Origin: Vibrio hyugaensis
GTDB taxonomy: Bacteria > Pseudomonadota > Gammaproteobacteria > Enterobacterales > Vibrionaceae
Length of the DNA stretch: 64,000 nt
Direction of reading: 5' to 3'
Assembly (NCBI RefSeq): GCF_002906655.1
Contig: NZ_CP025794.1
Coordinates: forward strand, 1,302,001 to 1,366,000
Shown in pieces: positions 38,084-46,189 of this stretch. The position numbers and the translations under genes were made by a program. The notes beneath the pieces were generated by a model. That model saw only the letters and a list, made by a program, of their open reading frames with translations. It was not told the origin of the DNA and did not search any database. The stretch's first letter is position 1; each line of letters opens with the position of its first letter.

Positions 38084-38938
38084 ATGCAATCCCCATTTAT
38101 CGTTGAGTTAACAGAACAAAATTTCCGTGAAACGCTTGAAGGGTCAATGAACACGCCTGTATTGATCCACTTTTGGGCGAGCGCTCAACCAGAAAGCGCA
38201 CAAGTGATTCCTGAATTACAAATGCTGACTCAGCAATACAACGGCGCATTTACCCTTGCTCTATTGAACTGTGAACAGCAACCTGCCCTTGCTTCTCAAT
38301 TTGGCGTGCAAGTGCTACCGACCATCGCATTATTCATGAATGGTCAAGCTGTCGATGGTATGGGTGGCCCTCAGCCTATTGATGCGATTACAGCAATGCT
38401 GCAAAAGCATCTACCAAGCCAAGATGAGATGCAGTTGAAGCAAGCAAGTGAATTGCTCCAACAAGGTGAGCACGCTCAAGCATTAGCGATTCTTCAAACG
38501 CTATCGGAAGAGCTTCAAAACCGCGGCGACGTGAAACTGGCGATGGCAGATTGCTTGCTAGAAACCAAACAGTTTGAATTGGCACAAACGCTGTTAAGTG
38601 CGATTCCACTGGAATACCAAGACAACTACTACAAAGGTTTGATCGCGAAGTTAGACCTGCATCTTCAAGCAGCAGAAAGCCCAGAGCTTCAGCGTCTTGA
38701 ACAAGAGCTAGCAGCAAACCCTGATAACATTGAATTGGCGTGTGAACTTGCCGTTCAGTACAACCAAGTGGGCCGCGATGAAGAAGCGTTAGAGCTACTT
38801 TGGAACATTCTTAAGACCAACCTAGGCGCACAAGATGGTGAAGTGAAGAAAGTCTTTATGGACATCTTGAGCGCGCTTGGCCAAGGCAACGCTCTGGCAA
38901 GTAAGTACCGCCGTCAACTTTACTCGATTTTGTACTAA
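38084..38938 (+). CDS. cnoX: Chaperedoxin CnoX (thioredoxin fold plus TPR)
   Basis: A 284-residue protein, the same architecture and length as E. coli CnoX (YbbN, 284 residues). Residues 1-110 form a thioredoxin fold with FGVQVLPTIALFMNGQ. Residues about 125-284 hold TPR-like repeats ending in ALASKYRRQLYSILY. The thioredoxin active site reads WASAQPES, so both redox cysteines, including the SXXC-type residue of E. coli, are missing. I chose the ATG at 38084 with AAGGA upstream; the 50 extra residues of the open frame cover a terminator. E. coli CnoX is a holdase that hands clients to GroEL. Confidence 0.93.
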   Translation: MQSPFIVELTEQNFRETLEGSMNTPVLIHFWASAQPESAQVIPELQMLTQQYNGAFTLALLNCEQQPALASQFGVQVLPTIALFMNGQAVDGMGGPQPIDAITAMLQKHLPSQDEMQLKQASELLQQGEHAQALAILQTLSEELQNRGDVKLAMADCLLETKQFELAQTLLSAIPLEYQDNYYKGLIAKLDLHLQAAESPELQRLEQELAANPDNIELACELAVQYNQVGRDEEALELLWNILKTNLGAQDGEVKKVFMDILSALGQGNALASKYRRQLYSILY

Positions 38939-38972
38939 GCGAATCGATTTAAAGCAGGACAGATCAAATAGA

Positions 38973-38996
38973 AAAGGCCGGAAAACTCCGGCCTTT
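38973..38996. terminator. Terminator between cnoX and bcsC (converging)
   Basis: AAAGGCCGGA-AAAC-TCCGGCCTTT forms a 10-bp stem. Short T runs on both strands suit the converging cnoX and bcs operons. Confidence 0.85.
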
Positions 38997-39042
38997 GTTG
39001 TTTCTACCATTCCTAAAATACTCGTCGCGAGAGAGACTGGTA

Positions 39043-42000
39043 CTAAAAATCACTGTACAGCGTAGGTACCGCAGGTGGGTATTCAATCGGCTGCCAGCGG
39101 TCATTGAAGGTGTATTTTCCGTACAGCATGAAATGGTTTGGCGTATAAAACTCTGAACGCTGTAGATCCACCAGCGCACCGATATACCAACGTTTACTCA
39201 CTCGTTTCTCAACGGCTGCTTGCAGCGATGCACCAAAGCCGCCACCGCGCTCAGAACTATCACCAGAAGACAAATAAGGCGCATCTTCTTCTGTCCATGA
39301 GTTAGAAATGGAAGCACTCAATTGATACGACCATGTGCTGTCGTAGCGACCGTAATAGTTCACTGGCAGTGACACAGAGAAATAACTTTGCGGACTGTAG
39401 TACCCACCATGCCCAAGAGTGTATTCGCCCAAGTTTTTGTCATAGTCGAGGTACATCAAGTTGGTGCCAATGCTCAGGCGCTGATCGTCCGTTGCGATCA
39501 GTTTGTAGTAAGCCCCACCAAGCACACCAAGGCGAGTATTGTCTTCAACGTTTTCACCCGTCAGTGCATGGTATTGCAGGCTGCTCCAAAAGCCGTAAGG
39601 GCCACCTATATCCCAGCTCGAATTGATCTTAACGCCAGTTCGAACTACACCACCCCATTTTTTGCCTTGAGGATCACTGGTTCCACTCGGTACTGTCATT
39701 CCAGCGTAAGAAAGTGTGCTGCTGGTTTCAGGTCGGCGAGACGCTTCTGCTGTCCATCCGAAGTCCCCGAGCTCACCATCCACACTGACCCCGCCTACCC
39801 AAGTAGTATGGTCAAAACCAATCGGTGTAGTGCCGATATCCACTTGCCAATCTTTGGCTTGCCAGCCCACACCCAGCGCCATACCTGACGCATCATCTTG
39901 GAATGAGGTGCTGTCAGAGCCGTTTGTCTTCTCGTAGTAATCTAGCTCGCCTGAATCAATAGACACGTAATCCGCTCTAAGCAGCAGATGCCCATCGAGT
40001 GATTCAATCGGAATGCGCGCTTCGATTGGCACTTGGTTGGATGAGTTACGCCCATCACGCGCACTGTAATCCCAACCAATAAGCACATGACCATCACTGC
40101 GGTCATGGAGCGTATCGATGTCCGACTTAACATTTCGCGTTAGCCAGTAGTCATCCGCTGTGTCATACAACTCACGCAAAGTAAGCGTCTCTAGACTTGC
40201 TTCATCTGGTTTTGCGCTTTTTTCAATTCGATCACTATTGAGTGCCTGACGCCCGCGCTCTTCCGCTAACGTCCATTGCTGATTGTCCATCGCAATTGAC
40301 ATGCTGTTTCGATACGCCAGAGCGTCAGCGTCCTGTTTATCATCGAGCAAGCGGTTCAAGGTGTTCGCATCATTGCGGTAACCAAGTTGATTGAATACCG
40401 AAGCAACCGTCATCAACTGAGCAGCATTCAGCGTGTCGCGTTTCTTATTCAAGATCAGATGTAAGTCGTGATAGGTTGCCTCATCCCCACTCTGTGCACT
40501 GACTTGTAACAACCCCACCTGAGCTTGCGTTTTGAATGGCTCAGGTTTTGATGAGATACGTTCATACAAAGCCATTGCCTGCTCTGGTTGTTGATTCGCG
40601 AGGAACAAATCCGCTTGCGCTAAAGTACGACGTGTTTTGAGTTCATCAAATTGCAGCGCTTCAGAGGCACTGACTGCTTGCTGGTCTTTACTCAACGCCA
40701 AGCCTTCGTACCATTGGTCGAAATCGTCAAACTGATTCAAGCTCACCATCATACTGCCGTAAGCGAGTTTTTCGTCGGTATTCCATTTGCTTGAGGGGCG
40801 AATACTTTGATAAATACGCTGCGCTTCATCGACCTTTTCAATCTCTACCCAAGCACTCACAAGCCTTGCTAGAGGTTGAACTTGCCCAGCATATTGAGAC
40901 TCAAGCGAGGTTAACATGGTAGTGACAGCCTTTGGTGAGGCCTGATAACGCGCGGATAAATCTTGTAAATCAGCATTGAGTTTTAAGCGTGTGAGGTTAC
41001 GCTCCATGGCAGGGGTAACTTCGCGTTTCGGCACACTTTCTAACTCAGAAATCGCCGCATCTACTTTAAAATCTTGAGCGAGGTACAAGGCATACGCGAA
41101 CTTCATTTCCGGATCCGTGCTGTTCGTCGCCCATTCAGACATCAGCTTGTCAGCACGACGTTCATCCCCCATAGAGCGAACAACATCAGCAATATCTAGC
41201 CTCAACCACGGCGATGTTGGTTTTAGCTCAATCAAATCTTCCACTGCAGATTGCATACCTGCTTGGTCATCTTTCGCTATCGCAATGCGCAATCTCGCCA
41301 GAATGATCTCAGATTGAATGCCATTGATTTTCTCAGACACCACCTGTTTTTGTGCTGGAGAAAAACGCTGTGCAAGTGAAGCCGCGCCAGCCCAATCCTG
41401 CTGCTCAATACGAACATCGAGTCGTCCACGTAACGCAGATCCGTTTAGCGTTTCAAGTTTTAGTGCTTGGATATAAGCTTTATCTGCCGCGGCATAGTTC
41501 TTTTGTGCTAAGTAAAGCGCCCCTAAAGAGGTAAAAGCATAAGGCTGTGTTTTATCAGACTGAATGGCTTTACGGTAAAGGCTTTCAGCTTGTTTAAACT
41601 GCCCTTTCTCAGCTAGCGCATCACCTTGGTCCAAATAAGCCCAATATTGCGAGGTTTCAATTAAAGTGGCCCATTTCGAAGCACTATCTGGGTCTTTATC
41701 TAGCTGCTGTGCACATTCAAAATACTCAAGCGCCTTTTGTTGCTGACCTTTACGCAGATAGACCTTGCCCATACCACCCAATATTTCTGGGTCGTTCGGA
41801 CGCGTCGTCATCGCATAGCGCAACTGCTTCTCAGCTTGCTCAGTCTTCTCTTCATCCAGCAGTTTGAGACCTTTCAATTTGGCAAGATAGGTTGGGTCTT
41901 TACGCAGATCTTGCTCGGTTTCCCAACGTTTCTTCGCACCTTGGTTGGCGCGTTGAATCTCAAGATCTGATGGATAGTAACTCGCTAGAATCGCGTATTG

Positions 42001-42804
42001 TTGAACCACTTGTTCTGAGATTGGCAGTTGATCGAGGGCACGCAGCCAAGATGTCGCCGCACTGCTGCCAATCACTGGCGCTAAAGCGAGCTTTTTGTAG
42101 GTATCCAAAATCCATGGGTCAGCCGGATTCTCTTTGCGGATATGATTCGCCAATGCAAGTTGAAACTGAGGCACACCCGGGTAGTCTGCATTTAAGCGCT
42201 CTAAGCCTTGCTTTACCGCCTGCCAACTTCCATCAAGATTGCTTTGCAGCTGAAGAAACTCTAACTGCAATGCGGCAGAAGGCATACCGTTTGGAAAAAT
42301 GACTTTATACGCTTGGATAGCTTCTTCGTAACGGCCAGATTTAGCAAGCAGCTTAGCTCGTTGGTAATCGCCTTTCTTATCTCCTTGAAGAGACATGATG
42401 GCAGCCAAGTCTTTGGCTTGTGCAGAATTTGGCGATTGTTTAGTTAAACGCTGAAAGGTCTGTTTAGCCAACTCAGGCTGTTTACGCTTTAAGTACATAT
42501 TGGCTTGGTAATACAAGCCAATCGGGTTGCCTTCCTCAATCGCAAACAAACGCTCTAACGTACTTTCAACAATGTCGTCGCGTCCTATTGCATCCGCCAG
42601 TTTCAGTTGTTCAACCAGCCACTCCACCGAGTTTACCCGAGCAAGAGATGTCGAGAACTGAACCGTTTCAACTGGTTGGTACACTGCGGCTAACTGCGCT
42701 TTGCTAAGCGGCTTTGAACTAAAGCTTTGTGCGTAAACAGGAGCAATCCCGCTCGCCATCATGGCCAGCGAGATCAACCACGAAGCACGTCTTGCTATTG
42801 GCAT
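39043..42804 (-). CDS. bcsC: Cellulose export channel BcsC
   Basis: A 1253-residue outer-membrane protein with a signal peptide (residues 1-26, APVYA cleavage region). TPR repeats fill the periplasmic part from about 60 to 880, for example NPIGLYYQANMYLKR and QPYAFTSLGALYLAQKNY. A C-terminal beta-barrel runs from about 900 to the terminal aromatic residue (TLYSDF). Cellulose leaves through the barrel. I chose the ATG at 42804, six bases after GGAG, giving a 10-base overlap with bcsZ. Length is near E. coli BcsC (about 1157). Confidence 0.94.
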   Translation of the reverse strand: MPIARRASWLISLAMMASGIAPVYAQSFSSKPLSKAQLAAVYQPVETVQFSTSLARVNSVEWLVEQLKLADAIGRDDIVESTLERLFAIEEGNPIGLYYQANMYLKRKQPELAKQTFQRLTKQSPNSAQAKDLAAIMSLQGDKKGDYQRAKLLAKSGRYEEAIQAYKVIFPNGMPSAALQLEFLQLQSNLDGSWQAVKQGLERLNADYPGVPQFQLALANHIRKENPADPWILDTYKKLALAPVIGSSAATSWLRALDQLPISEQVVQQYAILASYYPSDLEIQRANQGAKKRWETEQDLRKDPTYLAKLKGLKLLDEEKTEQAEKQLRYAMTTRPNDPEILGGMGKVYLRKGQQQKALEYFECAQQLDKDPDSASKWATLIETSQYWAYLDQGDALAEKGQFKQAESLYRKAIQSDKTQPYAFTSLGALYLAQKNYAAADKAYIQALKLETLNGSALRGRLDVRIEQQDWAGAASLAQRFSPAQKQVVSEKINGIQSEIILARLRIAIAKDDQAGMQSAVEDLIELKPTSPWLRLDIADVVRSMGDERRADKLMSEWATNSTDPEMKFAYALYLAQDFKVDAAISELESVPKREVTPAMERNLTRLKLNADLQDLSARYQASPKAVTTMLTSLESQYAGQVQPLARLVSAWVEIEKVDEAQRIYQSIRPSSKWNTDEKLAYGSMMVSLNQFDDFDQWYEGLALSKDQQAVSASEALQFDELKTRRTLAQADLFLANQQPEQAMALYERISSKPEPFKTQAQVGLLQVSAQSGDEATYHDLHLILNKKRDTLNAAQLMTVASVFNQLGYRNDANTLNRLLDDKQDADALAYRNSMSIAMDNQQWTLAEERGRQALNSDRIEKSAKPDEASLETLTLRELYDTADDYWLTRNVKSDIDTLHDRSDGHVLIGWDYSARDGRNSSNQVPIEARIPIESLDGHLLLRADYVSIDSGELDYYEKTNGSDSTSFQDDASGMALGVGWQAKDWQVDIGTTPIGFDHTTWVGGVSVDGELGDFGWTAEASRRPETSSTLSYAGMTVPSGTSDPQGKKWGGVVRTGVKINSSWDIGGPYGFWSSLQYHALTGENVEDNTRLGVLGGAYYKLIATDDQRLSIGTNLMYLDYDKNLGEYTLGHGGYYSPQSYFSVSLPVNYYGRYDSTWSYQLSASISNSWTEEDAPYLSSGDSSERGGGFGASLQAAVEKRVSKRWYIGALVDLQRSEFYTPNHFMLYGKYTFNDRWQPIEYPPAVPTLYSDF

Positions 42805-43901
42805 TGCTCGCTCCATGCAGGCAACAGTTCACCTTGTTTGCCAAAGCGATAGCGCGCCTGATGCCAGCCTAGGCCAAACAAGCTCAAAACATTGTCGTAG
42901 TAGTGGTCGTTTCTGTCCGAGAAAAGCTCTTGCTGCGCTCGGCTTGCTTGTGCTTTGCGCAGCTCAGACTCACCAGACGCCGCCAACAAAGGCAAAGCAG
43001 CGGCAGAAAATCCTGCACTGCCAACTTGAGTGTATTCACCCGTTTCTGTATTCACTTCTCGTGGTGGTGCGCCGAGCGCTTTAGTCGCTGCGACAAAAGG
43101 CTGCATTTGCTGAATCAGCTGAGCTTTTTCTACGACTTGGTCATCAAGCATACCCGCCCATAAGTAGGTACGAATGGCGTTGTAGCTGCCAATTGGCCCA
43201 GTCACCGAATCGGCACTGTACTGGCCTTGGCTGAGCGTTGCCCAATCAGGGCTGAAACCTTTTGGCATGGTTTGCGTTAGCATTTGCGCGCTTGCTTTAT
43301 ACATGCCATCCCATGAATATTGCGGATACAGAGCTTCCATTCGTGCAATCAGCTGTAACGGCACATAGCTCGGATTCACACGGTAGCGCTCACCAAACTC
43401 AAATCCTGTTGGTGCAGGCAGTAACACGGTGCCCACACCGTCAATGGTCACAGTCTCTTCTCGTAGAATACGACTAGCAAGCAGATGACCAAGCGATTGG
43501 TAGTAATAGTTATCCCACAATCGACCCGCTTCCACCAAAGCGTAAGCAATCCAAAGATCGGAATCCGATGCTGCATTGGTATCTAACACACCAAAACTGC
43601 CGTTCGCTTTTCTGCCCCATAACCAAGCTGGCAATCTTGCCGTAAGGTCACCACCAGCTAAATGCACTTGAGTCCAGTTTAATACTTCGGCAAACGCTTT
43701 TTGATCATTGGCAACCAAAGCAAAGAACAACGCATAGGACTGGCCTTCCGATGTGGTGATCATGCGTTCATCGCTGCCATCCACGACTCGACCTTCTTCG
43801 ATATAAACCGACTTAAATGTGCCCCATTGTGGCCAGTCACACGTGTTTGCCAACAGCTGAGGAGAAGTCAGTAGCATGATAAGTGCAATCAGCTTTTTCA
43901 T
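42795..43901 (-). CDS. bcsZ: Periplasmic endo-1,4-beta-glucanase BcsZ (GH8)
   Basis: A 368-residue glycoside hydrolase family 8 enzyme with a signal peptide (residues 1-18, LLANT). The family signature is visible as ITTSEGQSYALFF (catalytic Glu) and TNAASDSDLWIAYAL (catalytic Asp pair). BcsZ cleaves cellulose in the periplasm and is needed for proper export. Its ATG overlaps the bcsB stop by four bases. The bcsABZC order is standard. Confidence 0.95.
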   Translation of the reverse strand: MKKLIALIMLLTSPQLLANTCDWPQWGTFKSVYIEEGRVVDGSDERMITTSEGQSYALFFALVANDQKAFAEVLNWTQVHLAGGDLTARLPAWLWGRKANGSFGVLDTNAASDSDLWIAYALVEAGRLWDNYYYQSLGHLLASRILREETVTIDGVGTVLLPAPTGFEFGERYRVNPSYVPLQLIARMEALYPQYSWDGMYKASAQMLTQTMPKGFSPDWATLSQGQYSADSVTGPIGSYNAIRTYLWAGMLDDQVVEKAQLIQQMQPFVAATKALGAPPREVNTETGEYTQVGSAGFSAAALPLLAASGESELRKAQASRAQQELFSDRNDHYYDNVLSLFGLGWHQARYRFGKQGELLPAWSEQCQ

Positions 43902-46189
43902 TCCTCTTCCTCCTCAGTTTTCTCTAGACGTTTTGCAGCAACCTGACGCAGAACACGCCAAAGCACAATAGTCACGATCACCATCAATAACGCAGCAAAG
44001 CATGCCACGATAATTGGGTGATTTGAGAAGTGGAACCACACTAATTGCCACACTGGCAGCTCACCCACAAAGTAGTGAGAACCAACGTTATAGCTCGCGA
44101 CTTCATCGTTTCTTAATGTCACCACAGAACCAAACATATGCTCCACTTTGCCCGAATCTGCGAGAGCTTCATCAACCGTAGCAAAATCGGCAGGATGAGC
44201 AGCCATGATAGACACTAAGCTGCGATTATTTGTGTAAGGTGATTCCATACCATAAATCGCAGCAAAGGAGCCGCCTGCTTCTACTGAAACATAATCAGCT
44301 GGCACTTGGTTAGCATCGCTTGGGTTCATCCAGTTCATACCAAGCTGTTGTTCATTCTTGCTCGGTAGACGAATTTGGCGCTCGCCCGCTTCAACCACCA
44401 GATTTACTTGGTTTGGGTCGTTCGCCGCTTCTTCTAACGAACGCACCACACCAATGCTCAAAATATCTTTATCTTTTAGCGCTTGAGCATCCCACTTATC
44501 GGTCAACAATACTTGGATGCCTGGGTAGCCAGAATCGCCCCCCAAAGAACCCATCACATTCAAGAAGGTTTGTAGTGCTTCTTTTGGTGCGTTTTTTGGC
44601 ACCACAACAGCGGTTTCAGACAGATCCGCCATCCGTGTGTACGGGAAGCCAGATGTTGCAAACGCTCGCATGTTTGGCATTTCGATGTAATGCGGGAAGC
44701 CGCTAAAGTCGATCGTAGAGTCGCCATCAACCACGGCATATTGCTTGCTTGGTTGAGTCACCTGACACAAGCCATCAGTGACAGAGGCAAAGCCAAATTC
44801 AAAATCGATCTGGTTTTTGCTGCCCACTTTGAATGCAGGAATACGTACACGGTCGTCACTGCTCAGAATGCTGTCATCCAACAATGGCACACGGACGCGG
44901 TTAGAGTCGCCACCTTGGCCAGCCGTGGTCAGGTTAAAGGCTTCAATGAACTGGTCGTTAATGCTCAGCGTTAGGCGGGAACCAGAATGGTCCTCCGTCG
45001 GCGGTGAGTAACGGTAGTTCAGATCCATTGGAATACCGCGGCTCTGCCAAGTAAACAGATCTGGCGGCAAACGTAAGCTCACGCTGATAGGTGGTGGTGT
45101 GCGACCCTCCACTTGCAGCATGCTCTTTTGTTCAACCAGTTCAGACAACGCAACTGGGCGATCTGTGCTCACCCAGTTTGGCGCATCGTAAGGCACGCGA
45201 GGTTTGATTTGCTTCACCTCGTTGATCTTGGCAATTGGTCCGGTAAGAATCTGGTTACCCAATGCCAAGCCACGTACCGCGGTGTTTAGGTCAGCACTAT
45301 CACGACCAATCACCAGCAATAACTTCACGTATGGGTCGGTTGGGTGGGTAATCACCTGTACACGCGGGCCATCCGTATCTGGGAAATCTTTTAGGAATTC
45401 AGGTTTGTTGTCGTTGGTGATAAACACCACGGCGTTGCGCTCTGGCAAAGTGTCGAAACTCAGAGGGAACTGCGCACCGCGCCAAGCCGCTAAAGAGCCA
45501 AAGTAGGAACTCAAAACACCAGCGGCTTTCACTTCGTCTAAGTCATATTTATCGCCCATCACGACAGGCAGATTAAGTTGGCTAAAGTCACGAACATCAA
45601 AGAAAGGCGCTGGCAGTAAGCTCAAATCGCTTTCTAGCTGCGTTTTTTGCACGAACATTTCGATGCGGCTGCTTTGGCTGATCTCGGCCCAAATACTGGA
45701 ATCATTCGGGTTGGCACAGTCTTTTTGAGTATTACCAATCAGCTCAAAACGAATTTGGTTGTAGTTACTGAAGTAACGCGTATCCAGTGGCATAGAAAGA
45801 CTGAGCTTTTTGCCCTGCTGGCCATCAACGATAGACGCCACGCCCATCAACTCGTTATTCAAGTACACTTTGACGTGCGATACCAAGGCAAGTAACGCTG
45901 GCGAAGGCGTAATATCAAAATACAACGTGGCTTTTGAAACCACCTCATCAAGGCGAGAGCCAAAGCCAACATAAGCGTTCGCTTCACTGCCTTGAATCGC
46001 AATTGAGCCGCTGTAGCCCAATTGACTAAATGGAACGACTCGCTTGAAGACGGTGGCATTTTCCGCGTCTTGTTGCTGAGCTTGGGGTTCCGACAATTGC
46101 TGTTTTACTTCTTGTGCCGCGAGACTGCCCGACATACACATCAGAGTGATTGCCGTCGTCAACGCTGTTAGTTTTTTATTATTTAGCAT
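43898..46189 (-). CDS. bcsB: Cellulose synthase periplasmic subunit BcsB
   Basis: A 763-residue protein with a signal peptide (MLNNKKLTALTTAITLM, AQE cleavage) and one C-terminal membrane anchor at about 728-752 followed by a basic and acidic tail. BcsB partners BcsA, guiding the glucan through two carbohydrate-binding and two flavodoxin-like domains. The open frame extends another 101 codons upstream into bcsA, but the ATG at 46189, with AGGA upstream, gives the correct signal peptide and an 11-base overlap with bcsA. E. coli BcsB is 779 residues. Confidence 0.95.
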   Translation of the reverse strand: MLNNKKLTALTTAITLMCMSGSLAAQEVKQQLSEPQAQQQDAENATVFKRVVPFSQLGYSGSIAIQGSEANAYVGFGSRLDEVVSKATLYFDITPSPALLALVSHVKVYLNNELMGVASIVDGQQGKKLSLSMPLDTRYFSNYNQIRFELIGNTQKDCANPNDSSIWAEISQSSRIEMFVQKTQLESDLSLLPAPFFDVRDFSQLNLPVVMGDKYDLDEVKAAGVLSSYFGSLAAWRGAQFPLSFDTLPERNAVVFITNDNKPEFLKDFPDTDGPRVQVITHPTDPYVKLLLVIGRDSADLNTAVRGLALGNQILTGPIAKINEVKQIKPRVPYDAPNWVSTDRPVALSELVEQKSMLQVEGRTPPPISVSLRLPPDLFTWQSRGIPMDLNYRYSPPTEDHSGSRLTLSINDQFIEAFNLTTAGQGGDSNRVRVPLLDDSILSSDDRVRIPAFKVGSKNQIDFEFGFASVTDGLCQVTQPSKQYAVVDGDSTIDFSGFPHYIEMPNMRAFATSGFPYTRMADLSETAVVVPKNAPKEALQTFLNVMGSLGGDSGYPGIQVLLTDKWDAQALKDKDILSIGVVRSLEEAANDPNQVNLVVEAGERQIRLPSKNEQQLGMNWMNPSDANQVPADYVSVEAGGSFAAIYGMESPYTNNRSLVSIMAAHPADFATVDEALADSGKVEHMFGSVVTLRNDEVASYNVGSHYFVGELPVWQLVWFHFSNHPIIVACFAALLMVIVTIVLWRVLRQVAAKRLEKTEEEEE

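Noticed and set aside
39388..39888. A 166-codon plus-strand frame inside bcsC
   Set aside because: Antisense to the bcsC barrel coding region. No domain or start signal supports it.
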